A stretch of DNA of 64,000 nucleotides, from assembly GCF_021869535.1 (NCBI RefSeq), contig NW_026262712.1, forward strand, positions 108,559,640-108,623,639, read 5' to 3'. Both the position numbers and the translations under genes were made by a program. The notes under the pieces are model-generated. The model did no database searches. It was not told the origin of the DNA and saw only the letters and a program-made list of their open reading frames with translations. Shown piece after piece: positions 12,790 to 25,081 of the stretch (the first letter of the stretch is position 1; every line of letters starts with the position of its first letter). The DNA comes from Mytilus californianus (Eukaryota > Mollusca > Bivalvia > Mytilida > Mytilidae).

Positions 12790-13010
12790 GAGAGCTTGGC
12801 ATTCTCTCTACTACTGTACTAGAGGCATCGGATTTAACGTCCCCACTCTGACTGGACGGGACTGCGTACTTGTACATTCCGCACAACCAAACGGACTCCC
12901 CACTTTGACAATGGTTTAACTGCCGATAGGAACAAGACCAATAGTGACTATATTTCTATTCCCCCGATCACCTTTGAGGGGTTACTGTCGAGGCGAGCAC
13001 GCGACCAAAG
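12790..13010 (-). mobile_element. SINE copy (same family as 49080-49488), reverse orientation
   Basis: Contains CGGATTTAACGTCCCC, the reverse complement of the GGGGACGTTAAATC core of the SINE at 49 kb, plus TTTAACTGCCGATAGGAACA and the 5'-end phrase read as TCGACAGTAACCCCTCAAAG on the minus strand. The 3' (ATCA)n tail is missing. V-SINE/RUDI-like or Meta-SINE-like mollusc family, named from memory. Confidence 0.75.
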
Positions 13011-13841
13011 AGACAGTTATGAATATGGAAGATACATATACATGTACGTGTATTAATCAAAACATTTGCAACAAGAATGTGTAGCCTTAAGACACCGTGC
13101 CCCTTCACATGATCATATTTCCATGTTCAGTGCACCACTTTATCCGGGTCAAGCTCTAATTTGGTATTCAATTTTAAACCTTTCATATTGTGAACAGAAC
13201 CGAAGAACGGATGGTTGCACAGACCAGTAAATATAATATCCCTTGCTATCATAAGTTGGTCATACAACTAAAATGATCATTCTACTTAACAAAACTTCAA
13301 TCAAATATTCCGTATATGTCCGTTTTTCATACGTATTTGTATGAGTTAAACGCTAAACATTTTAGAAAAACAATTTAAGAGCAATGACGTTAAACTACGC
13401 ATACGTTTGTACTGGCTCTTCCTAGAATCCAAGCATCATTATAAGAGAAGATATAAAAAATTAACTGATTCAGGAAAGTGTAATCATATTTTTTTTGAAG
13501 ATGCGTCCTCATGAATTCCATTTGATAAAATTCTACGGAAAGGTGATGAAGTACTATCAGAAAGATGGGAATCATAATAACAGAATCCTTAAGGAGTATG
13601 TACATTCTTTTCTATGATTATATTGTTTCAAAAAATTGATTCGGTGAAAACATTTTTTTAAATTTAAATAAATTTCATCATTCAGCGTTGGTATATAGAT
13701 CAACAAAATTCACCATAAACTAAAGTTACTGAACATTTAAATGACATTGTGAGGACTTGACAGGTTTCCTAGTAAGTGCAATTACAGATGTAAAACGAAC
13801 GTATTGTCTAGAGACACCACTTTGTTATATTACAGAAATCA
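13011..13841. other. 3' flank of sulfotransferase A
   Basis: From ~13545 this is homologous to 24700-25080 in unit B. It probably includes the 3'UTR of copy A, but no clear AATAAA is seen on the minus strand. The small minus-strand frame at 13390-13605 is not conserved in unit B. Confidence 0.4.
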
Positions 13842-15147
13842 TCATGAAAGTGATTCATTTAAACTTAAAACATAATCTTCCATCAAATTTCCTCTTTTTT
13901 GAAAGCCATATTGACGCGTTCTTATCCTCTCCACAAAAACCATCTCATTCTTTTCTAGATAGTAACAGTCGTCTCGAGAAACCACAAATGCCGAACACCA
14001 CTTAGAAGCCACGACTATATATCCGCTTCTTTTATCTACTTTGTAATTGCAATAATCCTCTACTTCTTTACGCAATCGTTCAAAATATAACAATTCTAAT
14101 TGAAAGTCTAGACCCTCCTTTTGAATTTGTGACCACAGGCGTCTGTAAAAGAAATTGTACAAGTCGTAGTCTAACTTTGCAAATCTTTCGTACAAATGTC
14201 TGTGAGTGTTATCAGCGAATGAATATGACCGTGGCGCCGTATTTTGCCTGAAAAACAAGACATCCTTTATTGTCCAGCCTAATATACGTCTCATCATAAC
14301 AACCGACTCAGTGAAATATTCCATTATAATCACAAACTGGAATTCTTTATCAAGTTTCGTCAAATAATTCATGCTTTCTTCTTCTAAATATTGATGAAAG
14401 AGATTGGAAGGAAATCCAAACTCAACTGCCATTCTGTTGTTTGTCATTGACCACCTATATGGTAAACCATGTTCATAATGAGAAGGATCTTGCAGATACT
14501 TTAAAACTTTATTGCGTGATTTTATTCTTTCAAAAATATATGGAGCTCTGAAATAATTCAAGGTCGACAAGAACTGATCAAATGGTTCGCGAACAATACC
14601 TATATATGCTGTGTCAGTTGGCATATACTTATGAAAAGCTTCACTGTTGTATAACACATGGCAGCATAATATGTCGTATGTTCTATTTTGTGGAGGAGGA
14701 AGAATATTTTTGTCATTCAAAGTCGACTGTACACTGATAACATTATCCCAATGATCTTCACGAATTATTGGAAGTACAAACGTGAGGTTGCGAGATTCAC
14801 CATAGCGAAGAAATATGTTCTGTGCGGTCGTACTTCCTGCTTTGTGGACTTTCAGAAATGCTACTCTTTTGTAATGTACTTTGGTTAATTCAATTTCGGG
14901 TGAAACATTTGTCGAGACCAATCTAGGGTCTGACAGCGGGGTAAGAACAACAGTCTTCTCGGATATTTGTTGCCCAACTCTAGCTCTTGATACATTTCTT
15001 TGAAACAGAGAAGACGGAGAAACGGACACAAATCTAGAACTGACGGAGTAATGGACAGCTTTCGACTTGGTGGCTGAACGATATTTATCTCCGTGAAGTA
15101 GTGCAAATATTGTCAGCATGACGATCGGTATAGATAAAACAGTCAAT
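13842..15147 (-). CDS. Galactose-3-O-sulfotransferase-like protein, copy A (main coding exon)
   Basis: The exon encodes about 434 residues ending in TGA at 13844-13842. Family: Gal-3-O-sulfotransferase (galactosylceramide sulfotransferase-like), Golgi type II membrane enzymes that move sulfate from PAPS to the 3-OH of galactose. Visible features: a hydrophobic signal-anchor (residues ~2-18), a Ser-rich stem (~25-90) with N-glycosylation sequons near 51 and 80, the PAPS 5'-phosphosulfate loop FLKVHKAGSTT (97-107), the 3'-phosphate motif YIGIVREPFDQFLST (181-195), more sequons at 120 and 154, and a Cys-containing C-terminal part. Length fits the family. The open frame begins with TTG, not ATG, just inside a splice acceptor (pyrimidine tract then AG at 15149-15148), leaving one base of a split codon. 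The initiator Met must therefore lie on an upstream exon. Paralogue: copy B at 25082-26417. The family call is firm; the acceptor substrate is unknown. Confidence 0.93.
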
Positions 15148-16259
15148 CTGGAATTTAAAAAAAAAAGATATATAAATTGTGTAATTTTATATTTGTTACA
15201 ATTTGTAATTTTCTATTTTAAAATGATACCAGTTCAGCACCTTTTTAAAATATATTTTGCACAGCATCTACTGAAATAAGTCACCAGAACACGACTTTTA
15301 AAGAGATTTGCTTACATAATCCAGATGCATTAATTTTACACTGGTTGTATTTCTTACGTGCATTATATCTAATTACCTATCTAATTACCTCACTGGGAAC
15401 GAATTGGAAGACTACAGAGATACGGGGAAAACATGCGTTATAAAGTTAAGAATCAAAAGTAAAGAGGAATAGAAAATTGTCGACACCTGTCCAATCCCTT
15501 TGAATTTGAGTGTGTATAATGAGATAATATTTTTCAGTCAAATTTTATTTGCATTTTACAAAGAAGATATTTATATGATACTTTTTTGTATTATATTGTA
15601 AATAAAATACGTTTGATAATACGACAAGTTGAAAGTCATCATTTATAAAATACATCATTGAATCAATCTGGATATATAATACATAGATAATTTGATAGGT
15701 TTGGAATATATTAGTCAAATTAAACTAATTACGATGAAAATGTGAATCTTTCAGTCTGGCCACTTTCAAACTGATGTTCATATCTCAATACACGCGCAAA
15801 AATAATGATATAAAGTAAAACTTTCGAAGCTGGAATACTGTGACACTGTGAATTAAACAGCTTAAAGATTTAATTTTGACTTGGTGAACCTTGAACAATA
15901 TATACGGACAAATCGTTCCTTAATGACAATCTGATCAAAATCAAGATATATTGTAACTCGCTTGCTCGTCGAAGATCGAAATCAGAGATCGATTGCCTTC
16001 ATGACTAAATTGTGTATATTGTTTGATTGTTTGTTTGCTGTTAAGATAAATAAATATTGGTTACATCTTTTGTTACAGATTTTTTTTTATCTTAACCGAA
16101 CATGATACTCGCTGACAAAACGACCAAGGTCAAATAACATCACACGATGAGGAAATTTCTGATTCACCTGGACTCCCGCATATATTAACTGGTTTATGTT
16201 TTTCATGTATCATCTTCGGAAAAATCCTGTTAATAATTGGTGTGAAGTACGGCTGGCGG
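15148..16259 (-). other. Probable intron/upstream sequence of sulfotransferase A, homologous to 26418-27340
   Basis: Begins with the acceptor AG and a pyrimidine-rich tract. The stretch to ~16080 is collinear with 26418-27340 in unit B but clearly diverged, with many substitutions and small indels, unlike the adjacent coding core. No coding segment is evident. Its far (5') boundary is not known because the first exon is not confidently located. Confidence 0.55.
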
Positions 16260-16920
16260 GCGGATGCCAACAGTATCCGTGCAATCTGTAAAACTTATGA
16301 ACCGTTCAACCAATGCTTTTTAAATTTTAATATGGTAACACTGATAACACAATACAGTTCAAGTTCGATATTTGCGATTTTTGTTATACAGTTCAGTAGT
16401 TATGGTCCTTGATAAACATGTTTTTGAAAATGGCACTTTTTTCGTTCAATATTTTTTGAACCCTTCTACTAATGGTTTTCAAATTATGATATGTTATTAC
16501 TGATGACAAAATGGAGGTGAAGTTTGATAATGAAAATTTTCACATTTACTGTTCAGGAGTTATGGACCTTGATCTATTGGAAAATTGCACTTTTTTTGGT
16601 TCCCGTGCAATTACTCATGCATCACTTGACCAACGCTTTTAAAATTTTAATATGTTGTTACTGTTGACAAAATGAAGGTCAAGTTCGATATTGATGATTT
16701 TCACTTTTGCCGTCCAGGAGTTATTCTCCTTGATAAATTGAAATTGACATTTCATGTTGTTTCCGTGCAATTGCCCAAAAAGGTCTGCAAAACCATCTGT
16801 TTTCATCTTTGTATCGTTGAGTTGCATCTTTAATGTTATTGTGCAATTACTTATGAACCGTTCAGCCAATGCTCTTAAATTTTAATATGTTTGTTGTGAT
16901 GATATATGATAAAAATTAAA
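16260..16920. repeat. ~170-bp tandem repeat units
   Basis: Three to four degenerate units share the phrases GTTCAGGAGTTATGGACCTT (or GTCCAGGAGTTAT), TTTTAAATTTTAATATG, CAAGTTCGATATTGATGATT and CCGTGCAATT. The same units occur at ~30600-30960 in unit B. Confidence 0.7.
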
Positions 16921-17109
16921 CTTTGTTAGTTGCATCTTTGTAATTGATTATTTCAATCTTAAGAAATAGGGGTACAAAATAGGGGAAACCATACGAATGT
17001 ATGACCATGTTCAAAGTGAAAGGTATCTAACAATAAAGGCCCCAAAAGGTCAGCCAAAACCATCTGTTTCATCTTTGTAACGTTGAGTTTTTTTGTTTTT
17101 TTTTTCTTT

Positions 17110-17240
17110 GGGTTTGATCTGCTCTTTAACATTTGTATTAGATTTTTGGATATTTAAATATTTTCACCTCGAGCATCACTTAAGAGACATTAATTGTCGA
17201 AATTTGCATCTGGTGCATTAAGATTGATACCGTTTATGTT
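17110..17240 (+). repeat. Dispersed bivalve repeat fragment
   Basis: CACTTAAGAGACATTAATTG and TCGAAATTTGCATCTGGTGC followed by ATTAAGATTGATACCGTT: a diverged copy of a repeat common in mussel sequence (recognised from memory). Confidence 0.5.
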
Positions 17241-20200
17241 GTTACTATAGCTATATCACGCCATTTTATTATCAAAATACTAACATCTGATTGAGTTTTA
17301 GATACTTATGATCATATCAACAACTTTATAATTTATTTAATCTAAATGTCTTACCCCTATCAGTTATAATGAAGCTTGAAATAGTGACATTTTCCAGTGG
17401 TTCATGCCTTCCTTTAAGTATGTAGGGAGAGCACTCCTCCCCGTGCTCTTGTTTAATCTTCAATACTATTTTTTTTTATCTACCACTAATCTCAATAAAT
17501 GTGTTATTACTTTTAGAACTAGTAAATTATACACCTTTTTCAGAGATTCTAATGATACTCTTCTTTCTTGTAATTTCATATTTTCTAGATAGGAAACACA
17601 CTTACATGCGTGTATTAGCCATATCAACATCGCTGAAAGTAGAAATTTATGATAAAGTGATGTATATCCAACCCGTATGATGCGTCGTTCTTTTATTCGA
17701 ATGACAAAGTTAATGAGACATGCCTTTTCATCAGATTGATTATGATAAGATATGTCTTGCAATATGTTACTTTATCTTACTACTGTATTGTAAAAAGATG
17801 TAACCATATAAGGTTTATTTTTGCAAGACATGATTGTTTAAGAAAAAAACAGATTTAAAAAAAAAGTTTTAATTTCATATCGAAAGTAACTATTCCAATA
17901 GCTTGATTTACATGGGATTGAATATGTTACAGTGATTTTCAAAATTCCTTGAACATTGGAAGATTAAGTCAAATCAGCAGTCATTATTTTTTATAAAATC
18001 GAGTTTTATAAGCGCACCACCCCTTGCCTATCTACACCACATGTTATAAAACAAAAACAAAAATAAAAACGTAACATACGTTGTACAAGTGTACAACAAC
18101 ACCACTAAATAATATTTGAAAACACCAGATCTGAAACCAAACTTGTTACATTTCTCGATTAAATGAAAATGAGGAACGTTGAGCAATTGCGTATTACGAA
18201 TTACCGGTCTTTCCTTCTCCTATAACACCCTGCTCAGTGGCTCCGTAATTCTCGAATCACGGCTTTGAGACGTGAGCAAACATTATCAGGGACGTCACAA
18301 TGTCTAACGAGAAATTATCAACGACGTCACAATGTGTGAGAGAAATTATCAAGAAGAGGAAAAGACCAGAAATAGAATGATAAACAATTATCGAGTTTCT
18401 CTACGTATAGATATCGTAAAATATCAGCCTCTCGTCAAAAAAAATTCACATTGATATTTATCGTTATCAATGTTAAGAACAGCCGATATCATATACTTAC
18501 ATGGCTGTCATTCGATTTATCGAGACAAACGATCGTGAAAGAATAAGAAACGGTGATCAAGCATACGACCGGATCGTGAAGACAATTTTAAAAATACTAT
18601 TTAACTGCAAGATCTGTGAAAATATCCGTTGTATTATCAACAGGCGGAAAAAAATCAGACAAAGACATATGTCTGTCAAAATGGTTCAGCTTCCTTCATA
18701 AAACTGCGCAATAAGATAAAGAGAAAATGCAGTACTTTTTAAGAAAACACAAAGAGGCGACACTCAACCTTGTGTGACTCATTGAAGAAACAACACGTCT
18801 GAATCTATAATGGTCACATTCAAATAAATTATGAAAGGATTTTTCTGATTTTAAATCAAAATTGATCTTGTAAGATCAAGCAACGCAGTTTTTTTTTACC
18901 GTGAAAGCAATGCATGACCAGACAGGACTTATTTATATACAAGTAGTACTTCCATGGTCATTTAAATGGGAAAATTAAACACATTTATGTTAAAAGTAAA
19001 GCGCGTTCTGTTCATTGTTTATGACAAATATTTTGATTAAATATTAAGACCTGTTTTCACTTAACATTAAAACATAACTTGACATCCAAGATGATAAGGC
19101 CACCAGGAGCCTTACTTGTCAAATGTAAGTATCTTTATATTTAAAATGATTTTGATTTTGTAAATATGCAAAGCGACAGGTGGTCTAGATAATATTTCCT
19201 GGAAATACATTGAATGTGTGTGCATTGGTATATGTCATAGTACTCAACTAGGTAGTGAAAATTTCAACGTAAATACCTCTAGTGTGATGGGATCGATGTT
19301 CTAGCTTGGTCTGTAAAATTCCTCAATGTCAAGCATGCATAGCTCTTTTGTCTAAAGTTCAAATAAAGTGACAGCCATTGCATGTCAAAGCACTACTTAG
19401 CTTGTATTGTGCTGAAAACATTGCCATATCTTTAATTGACTGTAAGAGCGTACCGGTTCCCGGAACTTAGGAAGTATCAAAACAGGTACATCAGAACTGA
19501 GAAACAGACAAAATATACCCTCCTTTTTATATGTTATGCAATTTATTTTAATATTCAAAACGTGTTCGAAAATGATCACCAGCTATTAAGTTTTCATTTG
19601 ATACCAAAATTACCAAAATATTCTTCATATTTCGGAAGTTTACACACATGCGTAGGATCTGTTTTGTTTTAAATACGTACTATTTCTTGTATGTTCTTTC
19701 TGACCGGGTCCAAGTAAGTGGTGTTACACCTTTTCAACTCCGGTATTAAGACATTGCGAGGCATTGAAACATTTAATTTACAGCAAATTTACACCAGATA
19801 TTCCAAAAATGTCAGCCAACGCATAATTTTTTACACCGAAAATCAATTCAGAATGGCATATAAATTCTATCACAAAAAGATGTTTCTCAAATTTTGTGAT
19901 TTTTTTATGAAAGCTGAGTTTTTACCGAAATTTGAACACCGATAATTAATTAAGAATAGCATATTATATTTAATTCAATTTCGATCCAGTCCTGGAACGG
20001 AAAGAGTTTCTTCAAATTTGCAATATTTAATCGAAAATTTGACTCCGGGAATCAGTCCTGGAATTCCATGATATATCTGAAAATAGATTGTTATTGAAAT
20101 CCTAGTACATAAAGATGAAAATCATAATAGGATTTGTTCATTTTTAAAGAAAAAAAAACATTTACCACATTTCCCTCAAATGTTCACAAACCGCCAATGA

Positions 20201-20690
20201 AATCCCCTGAATCAATTATCATTTTCCATTGAAATTCTAGCACAAAAAGATATTTCTCAAATTTTGTGAATTTTTTTAACAAAAAAAGAATGATTTTTTC
20301 TGCAAAAATGTTCCCCCTTTTTTTGGGATAAAAATATCCACAAGGATTTTCCACTTAAAGATATAAATACAGTTCATAAACATTATTAATATCAGATGAG
20401 GCATTCGTTACTTACAATAATGACATAAAAATGTTGACGGACGGCCAGACATTCAGTAATTGCTTTAGGGCATTACAGACAAGTCGGCACGGTCTTATTA
20501 AAACAAAATCAGACCAAATAGCATTGCAGCATCATAGCATAACAGATTATTCCCCAACAAAGAGTGAACCGGAAAGTCATAGAAGTCCAGTCTTTTGCTG
20601 TACCAATAACATAATTATAAATTATTTGAACACTTTCATGAAATTGTGCAATAACAAATAAGAGACACCGGATCTTTCACTATCCTTTTC
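17241..20690. other. Rest of unit A, no confirmed gene
   Basis: AT-rich and homologous in pieces to 32520-38800. It contains a single copy of the 72-bp unit that is tripled in unit B (near 19170-19256) and a short piece of the RNase H repeat end (~17790-17820). A possible first exon of sulfotransferase A at 17533-17579 (minus) is discussed under findings. Confidence 0.4.
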
Positions 20691-21109
20691 ACGATCAAAA
20701 TATCAAATTTATACAAATATTCCTATTTTGACACACTTTCAGATTGAGCTACTTCCAAATAATTTGAGAGCCATTTGAAACATTGATATAGAACGATATG
20801 TTCATATATTAAAAAAATCATGTTTGTTTACATTTTTTATGTCATCGAAATGTTGAAAAGCAATTCGCCTTTTGTAGTTATGTAAAGACGGTGATATTTC
20901 AAACTCTGATTTTCTAAGACACTGATCATAGTGTAAAACCATTTACTGTTAGAACAAAAAGGTAAAAATAAAAATAAAAAGTTTCTATGTGTTCTATTTT
21001 ACTACCCATCCGTGTAAAAAGCCTTGGTTCAATTCAGGAGCGTTGGAAAGCCTAAGGTTCATTTAGATGCATTGGAAATCAGTTAAAAAAAATACCAAAC
21101 TGTATGTGC
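20691..21109. other. No recognised feature
   Basis: Between the two duplication units; nothing supportable. Confidence 0.4.
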
Positions 21110-21360
21110 CTGTCCCAAATCAGAATGCCTGTAATTCAGTATTTGTTTGTCGTTGCTTATCATATTTGTGTTTTCTTTTATTGTTTTGTACGTAAATCAG
21201 GCCGTGATTTTCTCGTTTTAATTGTTTAACAGTTGTTATACGAGGCCTCGAATAACTTGCGACGTGGTATGGTTTTTGTTTATTGTTGAAGGCCGTACGG
21301 TGAACTATATAGTTGTTAACATCTACTTCATTGGGTCATGATAGTTGTCTTTCATCTCAT
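21110..21360 (-). repeat. Dispersed mussel repeat, family 1 (reverse)
   Basis: GTTGAAGGCCGTACGG with TTTTCTCGTTTTAATTGTTT and a final ATAGTTGTCTTTCATCTCAT, reverse of the copy at 5707-6060. A diverged copy. Confidence 0.75.
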
Positions 21361-21980
21361 TCTAACATAGTTATCTTCTAAAAGTAACGTTGCACAACTC
21401 TTTAGACTGAAATTTACTCGAAGAATGTTAGATTTGCAAAGCGGAAGTAAATTGGTGTTTCAAAATCATCTTTTTAATAACCCCTATATATTTCAAAAAT
21501 GTGATAAAAGTTAACGTACAACATTTCGAAAGATACATATGTTAAATAAAATTATATTTTTTTCATAAGATATGAATTATTTAAGAAAAAAAAAATACAA
21601 TTATTCAATTTTTATTTATTTTTCCTCAGCGCATCTTATTTTTCAACGTTATACCACATATCAATTAATACCTCCATAGGAAATACTGTATCCTTTCATA
21701 GTTATATTATTCAATTGTAATATCTGTCTATCAGCTGAATGATTAATTGTCTATTTGCAAGCTGTTGCTGTTTATCCTTGTTTTGTATGTAAAATAAATT
21801 CGTTTGAATAAAAACAAACAATAGCCTCAAGAGCCCAGTGTCATTTCTATGAAGTCATATAAGCCACATTGCAGTAAGTCGTAGTAATAAACAAAAAATA
21901 TGAATGATTTTGCTATTTCTGGGTGTTACCGGCAAAAATATGTATTATATAAATACCAATTGTTTAAGGAGCAATTGAAT

Positions 21981-22719
21981 GTCTTTCCACCTCTCTTTTT
22001 GATATTTAATTTAGGTTTAAACAACTTTTATACAGTTTTCGATAGAAAAATAATTACAAAAAAGTTGCTTACGTATCAAAAAAATAGGGTCAGAAGATAA
22101 CTTATTTAGCACAGATTACAAAAACATATAGTTTTTGGTTACTTTCTTTAAAACAAGAATATGATCTGCAACTTTCGGTGTCAACTGATAGCTGCCTTTT
22201 CACCGATTCCAAAAGTATATATGGTTTGTTATATGTTGTCCAACCTAATGCAAAATGCCTTATGACTTTATCATGTGCAAGTATTAGGTAATAGTAAAGG
22301 TTAAAAAAAAGACATTATCCCACCTAACAGCTTATTTTTGGTATAAAGGAGAGATGTATTGGCGTTTTGTCAAGTCGTTACTTGAAATTTGACAAAGTTC
22401 AAAATTAAAAACATGACCATAACCTTTGTTCTGGACCTCAATTTCCTAGGTGTGGAGCAAGGACCTGATATCTAAAGACTCTAGGTCTATGACTTGGTAT
22501 TTATAATTTACATCGACATACCGAGCACGAAAAGTAAAATAGCTCATATGACAGGTCTAAATTTAGCAGATCATCCTGAGGAAGTAACGAACATTTGGGA
22601 GAACAAATTTACATGATAAATTTTACTGTTTCCGAGGTGAAGAGATAACAAGAAAAAACAATATACGAAGGTCTTTCCACCTCTCTTTTTGATATTTAAT
22701 TTAGGTTTAAACAACTTTT
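21981..22719. repeat. Segment flanked by a 49-bp identical direct repeat
   Basis: The same 49 bases, starting GTCTTTCCACCTCTCTTTTT, occur at 21981-22029 and 22671-22719, 690 bp apart. No coding capacity between them. It could be a local duplication or the ends of a small element. Confidence 0.8.
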
Positions 22720-23794
22720 TAGTTTTCAAGAGATATGGAAACGTGTTCGGAGATTTTCTAAAGCGCAAAAACTGTTCAATATCATTTTCTAAATATGTTA
22801 TCGACATGTTTTCATACAAAAGTGGAGAAAGGAGAGAAAAATAATCAGAACAAAACTAAAAGGTCCTTCCATGGAATGGTAGAAAGTCCTACTAAAAATA
22901 AATTGAATTAGAAGACGTTGATCTATTGTTCAAATATACAGTCAAATTTCACAAAATAAACACCTTTGATTTTAATAATAACAAACTTGTGTTGAAAGTT
23001 ACAGAACTTGCTTTTTTATTTCACTTACCTATATTACCTAACCCATTGCATCCAATCTTAGAATCAGTGTTTGGAGCGCTTTTCTTATTTTACCCATCGT
23101 TTCATTAAAGGTCGTATATCGAGAAATAGGTCGTACTACCTTGTTTACAATACACGACTGTATACAAATATTTACGATTTACGCCATACGAGAAATATTA
23201 CCCGCAAATTCCCGACTGGGTCAAATCAGTCGTGAATCAAAAACTTTGCCAATAGTGGGGTAATATGTGTTATGTCTTATAACAATGGCCGCATTTTTAG
23301 GTTTACGTAAAATATTTGTCTGTGATCAATTGGTGGCTACTCTCTGATCCTCTCAGGAGCTTGGACACAAACTGGATTTGCATGGCCGGTACTTTCACGG
23401 CATTGGCAAAGAAAATCTATTCATTCAATGATCTTGCAATACTAAGTCATTATAACAAAATCAAGGATGACTTTCATTATTTACTACACTGTTTATCTCT
23501 ATAAAATAATAGGTGACTATTTCTGAAACCCTACTGTATAAATAAAATGAATATTTTCAAATGTAAAAAACTCTGCCTTAGTAGTAACAAAGTGTATTGA
23601 AATATGTACACAGGACAAAACCGCGTATCCATGATTTTGAAAAAGCGGGACAAACAATAAAACATTAGGCGTATGCATCAACCACATATGTAGCTCCAAA
23701 AGCTGCCTCTGATAACTAATTTCCCAAAACAGTTTACTAAAAGTTAGACCGGTAATGCCGAACTCACATAACTAGATAGAATTAGACTATTTAC
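22720..23794. other. No recognised gene
   Basis: Small plus-strand frames at 22926-23108 and 23316-23504 have no family resemblance. 23105-23260 is richer in CG and may be a decayed fold-back repeat. Confidence 0.4.
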
Positions 23795-24035
23795 CGGATT
23801 TGTAATAACATAAGCAACACGACGGGTGCCACATGTGGAGCAGGATCTGCTTACTCTTCCGGAGCACCTGAGATCACCCCCAGTTTTTGGTGGGGTTCGT
23901 GTTGCTTAGTCTTTAGTTTTCTATGTTGTGTCATCTGTACTATTATTTGTCTGTTTGTCTTTTTATTTTTGGCCATGGCGTTGTCAGTTTGTTTTCGATC
24001 TATGAGTTTGACTGTCCCTCTGGTATCTTTTGTCC
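23795..24035 (+). repeat. Dispersed mussel repeat, family 3
   Basis: CAACACGACGGGTGCCACAT, GTGGGGTTCGTGTTGCTTAG and TTGACTGTCCCTCTGGTATC, shared with 31860-32265, 49735-49910 and, reversed, 62440-62700. It interrupts homology between 3600 and 24050, so it inserted after the duplication or was lost from unit A. Confidence 0.8.
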
Positions 24036-25081
24036 CTCTTTTAGATACACATACATCTCTGTTTTAGGCCTAAACAAAGAGCGTACCTTATTGATAAAAT
24101 TAAACAGCCTTGAAACAGTTGAAAACTACAAGAAATACTACTAAGTATCCGATTCAAAATAAAAACTTTTTTATGCAAATTCATAAATGTTTATTTTATT
24201 TTTCTTTTATATTATGTAATTCGTATCATTATATCGAATCTTTAATAATTTAAACCCTCACTGTACAATATGAATCACTCCTGTTATACACCATAAAACA
24301 AAATGTTTCTTTTGATGAACACATAAAATACTTTTATTCGCATAGGCTCAAAATACAATAAGAAATTGTAGAAAATAATTATTTCTTTAAAAATGAAATT
24401 AGCCAGTAGTATTTGATATTTTAAAAAAATGAAGGTATATCCATTCTGGGACCAAGAGAATATTAAGTTGTGTTAGTCTTACATGTCAGGACATAAAGTA
24501 ATACTTATTTAGATGAACAAGCGAAAATACAGGTTTCCTCCTTTAGAATAAATAGATACGTAAGTACCGACATAGGAATAGCTACAATAGTACTTTAGAA
24601 GTGACATACAAAAACAATTTACAGGTAAACAAAACACCAGACTCGTCTTTCTCATCGACAACCTTTTCTGCAGAACGTATTTCGGGTTTTTCAATACATT
24701 TTACTAAAGTTGGAATCATAATAACAGAATCAAACATAAGGAGTATGTATATATTCTTTTCTAGGTTTATGTTGTTTCAAAAAATAGATTCGATGAAAAT
24801 ATATGCTTTAAATTTATTTCATCATTCAGCGTTTGTCGTATCAAATTCAACGAAATTCACCATAAATCAAAATAACTGAACATTTAAATGACATGGATCG
24901 GACATGATGCCCTTTTGTGAACTTGAAAGGTACCATAGTTTCCGAATAGATGGTATTGACAAATGTTTGATTAATACTATATTGTATTTCAATTTTGACT
25001 ACACTTCACAGAAACTGAGTGCAATTAGAGATGTAAAATGAAAGTATTGTCCAGGGACAACATTCTGTTATATTCCAAAAA

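Larger units (their letters stand above)
3390..20690. repeat. Segmental duplication, unit A
   Basis: Direct, diverged copy of the interval 22150-38800. Collinear landmarks: 3400-3720 with 22160-24190 (interrupted), 10170-10590 with 24200-24600, 13545-16080 with 24700-27340, 16400-17070 with 30600-31560, 17550-18180 with 32520-34920 (interrupted), 18480-18900 with 35540-36070, 19000-19260 with 36400-36850, and 19340-20690 with 37330-38800. Stretches 3720-10170 and 10590-13545 have no counterpart in unit B and are rich in mobile elements. Boundaries are approximate, read by eye. Confidence 0.75.

Noticed and set aside
16639-16869. 76-codon minus-strand frame upstream of sulfotransferase A
   Set aside because: It lies wholly in the degenerate ~170-bp repeat units also found at 30.6-31 kb and is not kept as a frame there.
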